Positions 49,924 through 58,150 of a DNA stretch of 64,000 bases are shown piece after piece. The DNA lies in NCBI RefSeq assembly GCF_042653205.1, contig NZ_JBHSHY010000002.1:62001-126000 (forward strand). Direction: 5' to 3'. Source of the DNA: Paenibacillus_Z sp042653205. GTDB lineage: Bacteria; Bacillota; Bacilli; Paenibacillales; Paenibacillaceae. How positions within the stretch are numbered: position 1 is the first letter of the stretch; every line of letters starts with the position of its first letter. A program made the translations under genes and the position numbers. A model generated the notes under the pieces. The model ran no database searches. It was not told the DNA's origin and saw only the letters and a program-made list of their open reading frames with translations.

Positions 49924-52851
49924 ATGGGGATCCAGCTTTTTCGCTTTCTGTTCCGCAAAATGTGGAATACGCGCTGGATGACGCTCAGCTCGCTCGCGGG
50001 CCTGATCATCGCCGTCGCCTTCGCGACCAGCATCCCGATGTACGCGGACGGAGCGCTGAAGCGGGTGGTGGCGCAGACGCTCCAGAACGAGAGCGGCGGC
50101 CTGCCTGCCGGCTCCCTGCTCATGCGGTACCAGGAGACGTCGTCGAAGACGGACCTGAACGGCCTGAACGCGGTCGGCGCCTACATTCGGGACGACGTGC
50201 CGAAGCTGATCGGGTTTCCGTTCGCGACGTACAGCCAGAGCCTCGCGATCCGCAGCGCCGATCTGACGCCGGTCGATCCGACCAAGGTTGACGCGAGCCG
50301 GGCGCGCACGATGGCCATCACGACGATGACGGGACTCGACAAGAAGGCGGAGCTGACGCAGGGGCGCTGGTTCAAGGACGCCGTCGGCGACGGGGACGTC
50401 ATCGAAGCCGTCATGATGGAAGAAGCGATGTACCGCAGCGACGTCCATATCGGCGACGAGTTCGAGTACCCGATCTACGGCGCGAACAGCACGACGCTGA
50501 AGGTCAAGATCGTCGGCGCCTACAAGCCGCTCAAGGATACCGATCCGTTCTGGTACCAAGGGCTGGAGGGCCTCATGAGCACGCTCACGATCGGCGACAA
50601 GGCGTTCCAAGACGGGCTGCTGAAGGAACGGAACATTCCGATCCATACGGCCAGCTGGTACTACGCCTTCGACTTGAAGGACATCAAGACGAGCCAGCTC
50701 GCGCCGCTCACGCAGACGCTGGACCGGCTCAACATCGACCTGTACCAGCGGCTGAAGGATACGCGGGTGGAAATCTCGTTCGCCAAGCTGCTCGGCGAGT
50801 TCAAGACGCAGAGCCTGCAGCTGCAGATGCTGCTCTTCACGCTCGCGGCGCCGATGCTGGCGATGGTGTTCTATTTTATAACGATGAACGCGCGCCAGTC
50901 GCTCGACAAGCAGCGCAGCGACATCGCCGTGCTGCGAAGCCGGGGAGCGGGAACGAGGCAAATCGTCGGCATTTATTTGCTCGAAGGGCTGTTCCTCGGC
51001 ATCCTGGCGCTGGCCGCGGGACCGCTGCTCGGCTGGTTCATGGCGAAGAGCATCGGCTCGGCGAACGGATTCCTGGAGTTCGTCAACCGCAAGTCGATTC
51101 CGGTCGGCTTCACATCCGACGCGGTCATCGCGGGGCTCGGCGCGGTCGTGCTCGCCATGCTCGCCACCGTCATTCCGGCCGTGGTGTACGCGCGGGCTTC
51201 GATCGTCGACTACAAGAAGCAGATCGCGCGCTCGGACCGCAAGCCGTTCTGGCAGCGCTGGTTCGTCGACGTGCTGCTGCTCGGCGTCGCCGGGTACGGC
51301 TGGTACCTGTTCAACGAGCGGCAGATGATCTCGATTAAGAGCAACCTGACGACGGACCAGCTGAACGTGCAGCCGTTCCTGTTCTTCGTGCCGGCGCTGG
51401 CGATCTTCGCGATGGGGCTGTTCTTCCTGCGGGTATTCCCGTGGCTGCTGAAGCTGTTCAACTGGCTCGGCCGGAAGCTCCTGCCCGTGCCGCTCTACCT
51501 CACGCTGACGCAGCTGTCGCGCTCGTCCAAAGGGTATTACCCGCTCATGATACTGCTCATTCTGACGCTGGGCCTCGGCGTGTACAACGCGTCGGCGGCG
51601 CGGACCATCGACCTGAACTCGACGGAGCGGACGCTCTATAAATACGGAACGGACGTGATCGTTCAGACCGTCTGGGAAGGCCGTACCGAAGTCATCACTA
51701 CCGGGGGCGGCGGGTCCGGCGGCAATGGCGGCGGTGGCGGCAACGGCAACGGCGGTACCGAGGGCGGCGGGCAAGGCGGCGGCAACGGGAACGGCGGATC
51801 CGGAGGCGGCAGCGGCGGCGGGCAAGGTGGGGGCGAAAGCATTCCGACGCGCGTCAATTACAGCGAGCCGCCGTTCGAGATATTCCGCAAGCTGGACGGC
51901 GTCGAAGCCGCGGCCCGCGTCCTGCAGACGAAGGCGAACATCGTCGTCTCCGGCCGTTCGATCGGCCAAGGGACGGTCATGGGAATCGACAACGTCGATT
52001 TCTCGAAGGTGGCCTGGTTCCGCAACGACCTGTTCCCGGTCCATCCGTTCAACTATTTGAAAAATCTCGGCCTATACGAGCAGGCGGCCATCATTCCGTC
52101 GAGCGTGGCGGAGAAATACCAGCTGAAGCTCGGGGACACGATTACGGCGGGCTTGCAGGACGGGGTCGTGGAATTCGCGATCGTAGGCATCGTGCCGTAC
52201 TGGCCGGCGCAATATCCGGACCAATCGCCGTTCATCATCGCGAACCTGGATTACATCTACGACCAGGTGCCGATCATGCCGTACGAGGTATGGCTGAAGA
52301 TGAAGCCCGGCGCCTTGACCGCGCCGATCATGAAGCAGCTGGAAGACGCGGGCATCGAGCTCGCGGACGTGAAGGACGTGCGGATCGAGCTCGCGGCCCA
52401 ATCCAAGCACCCGACGCGGGGCGGCGTTTTCGGCATCCTCAGTCTAGGCTTCCTGGTCTCCATCATCATCTCGCTGACGGGCTACATTCTCTTTTGGTTC
52501 TTCAACCTGTCGGGACGGATCGTGCAGTTCGGCGTCCTGCGGGCGATGGGGCTCTCGCGCAGGCAGCTGACCGGCATGCTGCTGCTGGAGCAGGTGTTCA
52601 CGGCGGGGCTGTCGATCGGCCTCGGCATCGCGATCGGCAAGATCGCGAGCCTGCTGTTCCTGCCGTTCCTGCAGACGACGGAGAACGTGGCGAATTCCGT
52701 GCCGCCGTTCCGGGTCGTCTTCGACGCCAAGGACACCAATCAGCTGTACATCGTCGTCGCTTGCATGATGCTGATGGGCGCGCTGCTGCTGCTGGCGCAT
52801 ATCCGCCGGCTCCGGGTGCACCAGGCCGTCAAGATGGGAGAGGAGCGCTAA
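49924..52851 (+). CDS. FtsX/MacB-type ABC permease with Gly-rich linker
   Basis: Permease of 975 aa with about ten membrane segments. One is N-terminal (about 18-40), six lie in the middle (about 300-560), and three are C-terminal (about 835-970). Large extracytoplasmic domains (about 40-295 and 565-830) lie between. This is the two-FtsX-unit arrangement. An extraordinary Gly/Asn/Ser linker occupies residues 594-637 in the second extracytoplasmic domain. It starts 3 bases after the fusion-protein stop. The substrate is unknown. Confidence 0.87.
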   Translation: MGIQLFRFLFRKMWNTRWMTLSSLAGLIIAVAFATSIPMYADGALKRVVAQTLQNESGGLPAGSLLMRYQETSSKTDLNGLNAVGAYIRDDVPKLIGFPFATYSQSLAIRSADLTPVDPTKVDASRARTMAITTMTGLDKKAELTQGRWFKDAVGDGDVIEAVMMEEAMYRSDVHIGDEFEYPIYGANSTTLKVKIVGAYKPLKDTDPFWYQGLEGLMSTLTIGDKAFQDGLLKERNIPIHTASWYYAFDLKDIKTSQLAPLTQTLDRLNIDLYQRLKDTRVEISFAKLLGEFKTQSLQLQMLLFTLAAPMLAMVFYFITMNARQSLDKQRSDIAVLRSRGAGTRQIVGIYLLEGLFLGILALAAGPLLGWFMAKSIGSANGFLEFVNRKSIPVGFTSDAVIAGLGAVVLAMLATVIPAVVYARASIVDYKKQIARSDRKPFWQRWFVDVLLLGVAGYGWYLFNERQMISIKSNLTTDQLNVQPFLFFVPALAIFAMGLFFLRVFPWLLKLFNWLGRKLLPVPLYLTLTQLSRSSKGYYPLMILLILTLGLGVYNASAARTIDLNSTERTLYKYGTDVIVQTVWEGRTEVITTGGGGSGGNGGGGGNGNGGTEGGGQGGGNGNGGSGGGSGGGQGGGESIPTRVNYSEPPFEIFRKLDGVEAAARVLQTKANIVVSGRSIGQGTVMGIDNVDFSKVAWFRNDLFPVHPFNYLKNLGLYEQAAIIPSSVAEKYQLKLGDTITAGLQDGVVEFAIVGIVPYWPAQYPDQSPFIIANLDYIYDQVPIMPYEVWLKMKPGALTAPIMKQLEDAGIELADVKDVRIELAAQSKHPTRGGVFGILSLGFLVSIIISLTGYILFWFFNLSGRIVQFGVLRAMGLSRRQLTGMLLLEQVFTAGLSIGLGIAIGKIASLLFLPFLQTTENVANSVPPFRVVFDAKDTNQLYIVVACMMLMGALLLLAHIRRLRVHQAVKMGEER

Positions 52852-52854
52852 CCG

Positions 52855-53730
52855 ATGATTACTTGCGAAGGCTTGGTGAAGATTTACAAATCCGACGATC
52901 TCGAGGTCGTCGCGCTGCAGGGACTGAACCTTCACGTCCGCGAGGGCGAGATGATGGCGATCATCGGCAACAGCGGAAGCGGGAAGTCGACGCTGCTCAA
53001 TATTTTGGGCGGCCTCGACCGGCCTTCCGCCGGCAGCGTTCAGGTCGGCCAGTGGGATCTGCTCAAAATCACCGACGAGCAGCTCGTGTCCTATAAGCGC
53101 GACACCGTCGGCTTCATCTGGCAAAACAACGCGCGCAACCTGCTGCCGTACCTGTCCGCGCTCGAGAACGTCGAGATGCCGATGATGTTCAGCGCCAAGC
53201 TCGACCGCGCCTATGCCAAGCAGCTGCTGGAGTGGGTCGGGCTCAAGGACCGGATGCACAACAAGCTGCATCAGCTGTCCGGCGGCGAGCAGCAGCGGGT
53301 GGCGATCGCCATCTCGCTGTCCAACCGGCCGAAGATGCTGCTGGCCGACGAGCCGACCGGCTCCGTCGACACGCGGACGTCGGATATGATCATGGAGATC
53401 TTCCGGCGGCTGAACCGGGAGCTCGGCATCACGATCGTCATCGTCACGCACGACTTGTCCCTCGCGGGCAAGGTGGACCGCGTCGTCGCCATCCGCGACG
53501 GCTTGACGAGCACCGAGTTCATCAAGCGGAATCCGAATTTGGACGACGATTTCGAGCAGGGCGGGCTCGCGCAGGGCAGCGTGCACGAAGAGTACGTCGT
53601 CGTGGACCGCGTCGGAAGGCTGCAAATTCCGAAAACGTATTTGACGGCTTTAAACATTACAGATAAAGCATCGATGGAATTCGACGGCGAGCGGATCATC
53701 ATTTCGCCGCCCAAATCATTGGAGGGGTAA
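52855..53730 (+). CDS. ABC ATP-binding protein fused to an AbrB-like domain
   Basis: Protein of 291 aa. Residues 1-230 form a LolD/MacB-type ATPase: Walker A GNSGSGKST at 38-46, LSGGEQQRVAIAISL, LLADEPTGSVD, VTHDLSL. After a linker, residues about 246-288 read VVVDRVGRLQIPKTYLTAL then MEFDGERIIISPP. That matches the swapped-hairpin AbrB/MazE fold (VDELGRVVIP...). A DNA-binding-type domain on a transporter ATPase is unusual. The start lies 3 bases after the permease. It gives the operon two different ATPases for one two-unit permease. Confidence 0.87.
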   Translation: MITCEGLVKIYKSDDLEVVALQGLNLHVREGEMMAIIGNSGSGKSTLLNILGGLDRPSAGSVQVGQWDLLKITDEQLVSYKRDTVGFIWQNNARNLLPYLSALENVEMPMMFSAKLDRAYAKQLLEWVGLKDRMHNKLHQLSGGEQQRVAIAISLSNRPKMLLADEPTGSVDTRTSDMIMEIFRRLNRELGITIVIVTHDLSLAGKVDRVVAIRDGLTSTEFIKRNPNLDDDFEQGGLAQGSVHEEYVVVDRVGRLQIPKTYLTALNITDKASMEFDGERIIISPPKSLEG

Positions 53731-53735
53731 ACCGA

Positions 53736-55268
53736 ATGAAGAATAAGCAGCGGGGCAAAGGGAAAATCGTATTGAAGGCGTCGGCGACGGCGCTGTCCAT
53801 GGCGCTGGTCGCGTCCAGCCTGGCGGCATGCAGTAAAGGGTCGGGCAGCGACGATGGCAAGCAGCACGTGCTGCGCGTCGGCTTCGTCGGCTCGAACGCG
53901 GATACCGAGTCGTATTACCGGCAGCAGTTCACGGACGGTTACGAGCTGACGCACCCGAACGTCTCCATCGAGATCGTCGCGGCCATCAACTACGACGACC
54001 AGCGCTTCCAGCAGCCGGATCCGAACCAGAAGAACCCGGACGTGTACGAGAAGGTCAAGGAAATGATGAACGGCAGCAACCCGCCGGACGTCGTCATTTT
54101 GGATTCCGGGGTGCTCAAGCGTCTGACGCAGGATAATTTGGTCACGAAGCTCGACACGCTTATCCAAGACAAGGAATTCGACATCGACGACATGGTGCCG
54201 ACCGTGCTCGAAGGTATCAAGGATCTGGGCGACGGCAGCATTTACGCGCTGACGCCGACGTTCAGTTCCTCCGCCTTGTTCTATAACAAGAAAATGTTCA
54301 CGGACGCGGGCATTGAGCCGCCGAAGGACAACATGACATGGCCGGACGTCATCACGCTGGCGAAGCGGCTCGCGAAGGGCGAGGGCAAGGACCGGAAGTT
54401 CGGCCTGTCCTTCAACCGGTATACCGGTGATCCGTATTGGGATTCCCAGACGTATTCGGCTCCGCTGCAGCTGAAGATGTTCGACAACAAAGCCGAGAAG
54501 ATGAGCGTCGACAACGCATCTTGGAAAAAAGCGTGGAGCGACATCCTGGACCTGTACGAGTCGAAGACCGTGCCGACGCAGGAAGACGTCAACAACGGCG
54601 CCGGCGGCGGCATCATCAAGGACAAAGTCGTCTACGATCCGTTCCAGGGCGACCTGTTCCTGAGCGGCCGAGTGGCCATGATGATCGCCGGCTACGATTA
54701 TGTGACGCAGCTGTCCGCCGCCAAGGACGCCGCGGCTAAGAACCAGGAGATCAAAGCCGTCGACTGGGACGTCGTCACGGTGCCGCAATTCACCGAAGTG
54801 CCGGGCGTTGGCGGCAACATCTATCTGAACAATCTCATGGCGATCAACGCGAAGGCGCAAAATCCGGACGACGCGTGGGAATTCATCGCCTTCAACAACA
54901 GCAAGGAATGGGCGAAGCTGAAATCCCGCAGCACGTACGAGATGGTGTCCCGCAAATCGTTCCTGAAGCCGAAGGACGGCATGAATTACAACATCGCGGC
55001 GTTCTACACGCTGAAGCCGGTACCGCCGCAGGATCCGGCGATCGACAAGCTGTACCAAGACAAACCGAACCTCTACCAAGTGCAAAATCTCGCGCAGCCG
55101 CTTTTCCAAGACGTGCTGCAGAAGAAGAAATCGGTCGAAGCGGCGCTGAAAGAATGGCAGACGAAAGGGGACGCCCTGCTGCAGCAGATCAAGGCGAATC
55201 CGAACGGGCCAATCGATGGCGTCGGCGTCGGCGGGGGAGACGCGGCCAGCGTGAAACCGGTCGGTTAA
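53736..55268 (+). CDS. Extracellular solute-binding lipoprotein
   Basis: Protein of 510 aa with a signal peptide ending in the lipobox SLAAC and a mature N-terminus rich in Ser/Gly/Asp. The body resembles family 1 (sugar-type) binding proteins: RVGFVGSNADTESYYRQQF, NGSNPPDVVILDSG, YALTPTFSSSALFYNKKMF, GRVAMMIAGYDY, NPDDAWEFIAFNNS. Such proteins normally serve importers. Here it follows an export-type ATPase/permease set by 5 bases and no sugar permeases are adjacent, so it may be a sensor or receptor. Confidence 0.87.
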   Translation: MKNKQRGKGKIVLKASATALSMALVASSLAACSKGSGSDDGKQHVLRVGFVGSNADTESYYRQQFTDGYELTHPNVSIEIVAAINYDDQRFQQPDPNQKNPDVYEKVKEMMNGSNPPDVVILDSGVLKRLTQDNLVTKLDTLIQDKEFDIDDMVPTVLEGIKDLGDGSIYALTPTFSSSALFYNKKMFTDAGIEPPKDNMTWPDVITLAKRLAKGEGKDRKFGLSFNRYTGDPYWDSQTYSAPLQLKMFDNKAEKMSVDNASWKKAWSDILDLYESKTVPTQEDVNNGAGGGIIKDKVVYDPFQGDLFLSGRVAMMIAGYDYVTQLSAAKDAAAKNQEIKAVDWDVVTVPQFTEVPGVGGNIYLNNLMAINAKAQNPDDAWEFIAFNNSKEWAKLKSRSTYEMVSRKSFLKPKDGMNYNIAAFYTLKPVPPQDPAIDKLYQDKPNLYQVQNLAQPLFQDVLQKKKSVEAALKEWQTKGDALLQQIKANPNGPIDGVGVGGGDAASVKPVG

Positions 55269-55278
55269 AGGGGGAATC

Positions 55279-55313
55279 GGCAGTCGAGCTTAGGCTCGGC
55301 TGCCTTTTCTTTT
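55279..55313 (+). terminator. Terminator of the hybrid pump operon
   Basis: An 11-bp stem (55279-55289 with 55294-55304, one T-G pair) and 4-nt loop are followed by TTTTCTTTT. Confidence 0.85.
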
Positions 55314-55448
55314 GGCACCGCCCGACGGCGGCGAGCAACCGGGCTGTCCTTTTCCGCTGCCGCCAAACAGGTATGCGCGTGAGCGCGACGCTTATTTTCG
55401 TTCAAACTGGGCACGCTAATTGAAACGGCAATGGAAGGGGCTTCGCGC

Positions 55449-55613
55449 ATGAAATGGGTCTATTGGGGTCGCTTATACGACACCAAGTTTCAAGCCAGCT
55501 GTTTGGTCCGGCGGATGGAGAACGACTGGTGGGTCTACGGCTACGAATGTCCGCAGGAAATCGAAGTGTTTCGGTCGCGCAAGGGGAAATTTGGCGTTCG
55601 GTTCCTGCCATAG
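55449..55613 (+). CDS. Small aromatic-rich hypothetical protein
   Basis: Protein of 54 aa (MKWVYWGRLYDTKFQASCLV...), unusually rich in Trp, Tyr and Arg, without signal peptide. ATG 55449 has AAGGGG 8-9 nt upstream. It is probably real because of the RBS and balanced composition, but I recognise no family. Confidence 0.5.
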   Translation: MKWVYWGRLYDTKFQASCLVRRMENDWWVYGYECPQEIEVFRSRKGKFGVRFLP

Positions 55614-55624
55614 CAAATTTATGC

Positions 55625-55654
55625 TTGACTAATTGACTCTTCTTATAGTATATT
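55625..55654 (+). promoter_or_regulatory. Promoter of the tRNA cluster
   Basis: TTGACT (55625-55630), an 18-bp spacer and TATATT (55649-55654), 45 bases before the first tRNA. A second TTGACT at 55633 has no suitably placed -10. Confidence 0.65.
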
Positions 55655-55698
55655 AGGACTTGTCGCCATTGAATGATTCTGGTGTGAATCGGTGTTAT

Positions 55699-55775
55699 CG
55701 CGGGGTGGAGCAGCTCGGTAGCTCGTCGGGCTCATAACCCGAAGGCCGCAGGTTCAAATCCTGCCCCCGCAACCA
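55699..55775 (+). tRNA. Initiator tRNA-fMet (CAT)
   Basis: A 77-nt cloverleaf with anticodon CAT at 55733-55735 and encoded CCA. The first base C faces A at position 72 without pairing, the hallmark of bacterial initiator tRNA. Confidence 0.96.
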
Positions 55776-55796
55776 ACCTTTCGATTATTATCGCAA

Positions 55797-55873
55797 GGGC
55801 CCTTAGCTCAGTTGGTTAGAGCGGTCGGCTCATAACCGATTGGTCGGGGGTTCGAGTCCCTCAGGGCCCACCA
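55797..55873 (+). tRNA. tRNA-Ile (CAT, lysidine-type)
   Basis: A 77-nt cloverleaf with acceptor GGGCCCT/AGGGCCC, anticodon CAT at 55831-55833 and encoded CCA. Its arms (TTAGCTCAGTTGGTTAGAGC, CGGCTCATAACCG) are those of the Ile2 isoacceptor whose C34 is modified to lysidine by TilS. An elongator tRNA-Met is the alternative. Confidence 0.85.
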
Positions 55874-55897
55874 TTCCACGGATCATTACCACAACGT

Positions 55898-55983
55898 GCC
55901 GGGGTGGCGGAACTGGCAGACGCACAGGACTTAAAATCCTGCGGTGGGTGACCACCGTACGGGTTCGATTCCCGTCCTCGGCA
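55898..55983 (+). tRNA. tRNA-Leu (TAA)
   Basis: An 86-nt class II tRNA with long variable arm. Anticodon TAA lies at 55932-55934; acceptor GCCGGGG pairs with CCTCGGC. No CCA is encoded after A73, unlike the two tRNAs before it, so CCA must be added by the nucleotidyltransferase. Confidence 0.94.
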
Positions 55984-55992
55984 TTTACGGAG

Positions 55993-56016
55993 AAACCTTG
56001 AGTAATCAAGGTTTTT
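55993..56016 (+). terminator. Terminator after the tRNA cluster
   Basis: A 9-bp stem AAACCTTGA/TCAAGGTTT with a GTAA loop and five T, 10 bases after tRNA-Leu. Confidence 0.88.
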
Positions 56017-56084
56017 CACTTTTTGATCGATGAAACTGAACTGAACAGCCGATGTGCATCCTGTCATGCACTGGATTCAAATAC

Positions 56085-56122
56085 AACTTCCTCGCGCATC
56101 CATGTGCGGAGGAAGTTTTTTT
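56085..56122 (+). terminator. Second rightward terminator
   Basis: A 9-bp stem AACTTCCTC (56085-56093) with GAGGAAGTT (56109-56117), extended inside by GCA/TGC pairs, is followed by a T-run to 56122. There is no gene between it and the previous terminator. Confidence 0.75.
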
Positions 56123-56129
56123 CATGCTT

Positions 56130-56329
56130 CGCACCTCAAAGCGTACATCCTGTCGGAGGCTCTGAGAAGTGCCATTGTTAACCTTAACGGTTTTTGTGGA
56201 AGCGTCGAATTGAATGTTGACACCAAGCGCCGCGGTGTTGGCAACGTTGCCATTTAGTTTGAGTTTCGCCGCCCGACCTCCTATACTTAGAACCGTGCAA
56301 CGATCTTCACCGCCGAACGGTTGCAACAA
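56130..56329 (-). pseudogene. Remnant of a copper-amine-oxidase-N (stalk) domain gene
   Basis: On the minus strand an open stretch encodes a segment with KLKLNGNVANTA then ALGVNIQFDASTKTVKVNNG. It closely resembles the end of the stalk (Cu amine oxidase N1) domain common in paenibacilli (ALGAKVEWDASTKTVTV). No complete domain, signal peptide or RBS is present and flanking sequence is unrelated, so I read it as a decayed fragment. Base composition is lower in GC than neighbouring genes. Confidence 0.4.
56259..56287 (+). promoter_or_regulatory. Sigma-A promoter of ung
   Basis: TTGAGT (56259-56264), a 17-bp spacer and TATACT (56282-56287), about 80 bases before ung. It lies across the remnant on the opposite strand. 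Confidence 0.7.
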
Positions 56330-56367
56330 GCGCGGAAGAAGGATCTACTAGAATAGAGGTGATGGCC

Positions 56368-57093
56368 ATGACGGAGCTGACCAAGCCCGTATTCAAGAAC
56401 GATTGGGCTGGCGTCCTGGAGCGGGAACTGGACAAGCCGTATTTTCGATCTATGCTGGATGAGCTATCGCGCCAGTATGAGCTGCAGACCGTGTACCCGA
56501 TGCCGTCCGCGATATTTAACGCCCTTCATTATACGTCCTTCGCGGGCACGAAAGCGGTCCTGCTCGGTCAAGACCCGTACCATGGCCCCGGACAGGCGCA
56601 TGGCCTCAGCTTCTCGGTGCTGCCCGGGGTGAAGCAGCCGCCCTCACTGCAAAACATGCTGAAGGAGCTGCGCGACGATCTCGGCTGCGCGATGCCGGAT
56701 CACGGCTGCCTAATTCCGTGGGCACGGCAGGGCGTGCTGCTGCTCAACACGGCGCTTACGGTGCGCGGCGGAGAACCCGGTTCGCATTCGCGGCTCGGTT
56801 GGGAGCGATTCACGGATGCCGTCATCGGGGCGCTGAACGAACGCGAGCAGCCGGTCGTGTTCGTGCTCTGGGGCAAGCATGCCCAGACGAAGGAATCGCT
56901 GATCGATACCGGGCGCCATGTCGTCCTCGCTTCGCCGCACCCCAGTCCGCTCTCCGCGCGCAGAGGGTTCTTCGGCAGCCGTCCGTACTCCAAGATCAAC
57001 GCCTGCCTGAAGCAAATCGGCGCGGAGGAAATCCGCTGGCCGCTGCCTTCGCTCGCGGAGCTGGAAGCGGCGGCGGCTGGCGAAGGCGCTTAA
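56368..57093 (+). CDS. ung: Uracil-DNA glycosylase
   Basis: Family 1 UDG of 241 aa that excises uracil from DNA. The water-activating loop GQDPYHGPGQAHGLSFSV holds catalytic Asp69. LLLNTALTVR and the HPSPLSARRGFFG DNA-intercalation loop are present. AGAGGTG is 6 nt before ATG 56368, which is preferred over GTG 56359 and ATG 56362. Confidence 0.96.
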   Translation: MTELTKPVFKNDWAGVLERELDKPYFRSMLDELSRQYELQTVYPMPSAIFNALHYTSFAGTKAVLLGQDPYHGPGQAHGLSFSVLPGVKQPPSLQNMLKELRDDLGCAMPDHGCLIPWARQGVLLLNTALTVRGGEPGSHSRLGWERFTDAVIGALNEREQPVVFVLWGKHAQTKESLIDTGRHVVLASPHPSPLSARRGFFGSRPYSKINACLKQIGAEEIRWPLPSLAELEAAAAGEGA

Positions 57094-57159
57094 CCGCACC
57101 GATTGCTTGCTTTAAGTCATAGATGATCTATTCTTTGGCACATGAGAGGGGGAGACGGC

Positions 57160-57984
57160 ATGGGAGAGCAAACGGATAAGAAGCCCAAACCGGTCCGCTG
57201 GCTAAATCCCGCTTCGGGCTATTTGACCGGCTACGCCTATACGCTGAATCCGTACGTCGGCTGCGCGTTCGGCTGCTCGTACTGTTACGTCAGGCGGATG
57301 CCGGTCGCGTTGTTCCGGGACAGCCCGTGGGGCGAATGGGTCGAGCCGAAACGATTCGACCCGGACGCGTTCCGCCGGGAGTGGCGCCGGGCGCTGGCGA
57401 AGGGCGGCCTCACCGTGTTCATGTCGTCGGCCACAGATCCTTACCAGCCGGCCGAGCATGCCGAGCAGCTGACGCGGCGGCTGCTCGAGATCATGGCGGA
57501 GGAGGAGCCGCCGCAGTATCTGCTCGTCCAGACCCGCAGCCCGCTCGTGCTGCGGGACGCGGATCTGCTGCAGCGGCTCGGGGATCGCGTCCGGGTCAGC
57601 ATGACGGTCGAGACGGACCTCGAGGCCGTCCGCAAGGCGTTGACGCCGTCCGCGCCGCCGCTAGCGGCACGGCTGCGGGCCGTCCGGGGGCTGCGCGAGG
57701 CCGGCGTGCGCGTGCAGGCGGCCGTGTCGCCGCTGCTGCCGTGCAGCGACGCGTTCCCCGCGCTGCTCGCGTCGTCGGTGGAACGCGTCGTCGTCGACGA
57801 CTTCTTCCGCGGCGACGGAAGCGGCGGCAAACGCTCCGCGCAGCTGCGCATGGCCGACCGCTACCGCGAGCTGGGGGCGGAGGCGCAGTACGCCCCGGAA
57901 ACGACGGACGCCTTCGTCCGAACGCTGAGGCAGGCCATGCCCGCAGGCGCCGTCTTTTTCGGGCAGGAAGGCTTTCTGCCCTGA
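57160..57984 (+). CDS. SplB-like radical SAM protein
   Basis: Protein of 274 aa. Cys35, Cys39 and Cys42 in GCAFGCSYCYV form the radical SAM [4Fe-4S] site. MSSATDPYQPAE and the overall pattern match the COG1533 group related to spore photoproduct lyase. It is shorter than SplB (about 340 aa) and lacks its usual C-terminal Cys region (the one other Cys is in LLPCSDAF), so lyase activity should not be assumed. GAGGGGGA is 5 nt before ATG 57160. It follows ung, so a DNA-repair context is possible. Confidence 0.88.
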   Translation: MGEQTDKKPKPVRWLNPASGYLTGYAYTLNPYVGCAFGCSYCYVRRMPVALFRDSPWGEWVEPKRFDPDAFRREWRRALAKGGLTVFMSSATDPYQPAEHAEQLTRRLLEIMAEEEPPQYLLVQTRSPLVLRDADLLQRLGDRVRVSMTVETDLEAVRKALTPSAPPLAARLRAVRGLREAGVRVQAAVSPLLPCSDAFPALLASSVERVVVDDFFRGDGSGGKRSAQLRMADRYRELGAEAQYAPETTDAFVRTLRQAMPAGAVFFGQEGFLP

Positions 57985-58000
57985 TTCGCCCGGCGCCGCC

Positions 58001-58125
58001 GCTGCTGCTGCTCCGCTGCTGCTCCGCCGCTGCTCCGCTGCTGCTGCTCCGCTGCTGCTCCGCTGCTGCTCCGCCGCTGCTCCGCTGCTGCTGCTCCGCT
58101 GCTGCTCCGCTGCTGCTCCGCCGCT
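58001..58125. repeat. 11-bp GCTGCTGCTCC tandem repeat tract
   Basis: Units GCTGCTGCTCC and GCCGCTGCTCC (11 bp) alternate with a 14-bp form GCTGCTGCTGCTCC. The higher-order unit is 47 bp (14+11+11+11), in full at 58037-58083 and partly on either side. It lies between the SplB-like gene and a hairpin, outside any supported gene. Neither 11 nor 47 is a multiple of three, so it does not behave like a coding repeat. Confidence 0.9.
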
Positions 58126-58150
58126 CGCCGGAGGCGCCCGCGGCACCGCA

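Noticed and set aside
58001..58125. CRISPR array
   Set aside because: Repeats are 11-14 bp with no spacers and no cas genes are present.
57661..58146. Minus-strand frame rich in Ala/Gln/Ser
   Set aside because: It is the translation of the 11-bp repeat tract plus antisense of the SplB-like gene.
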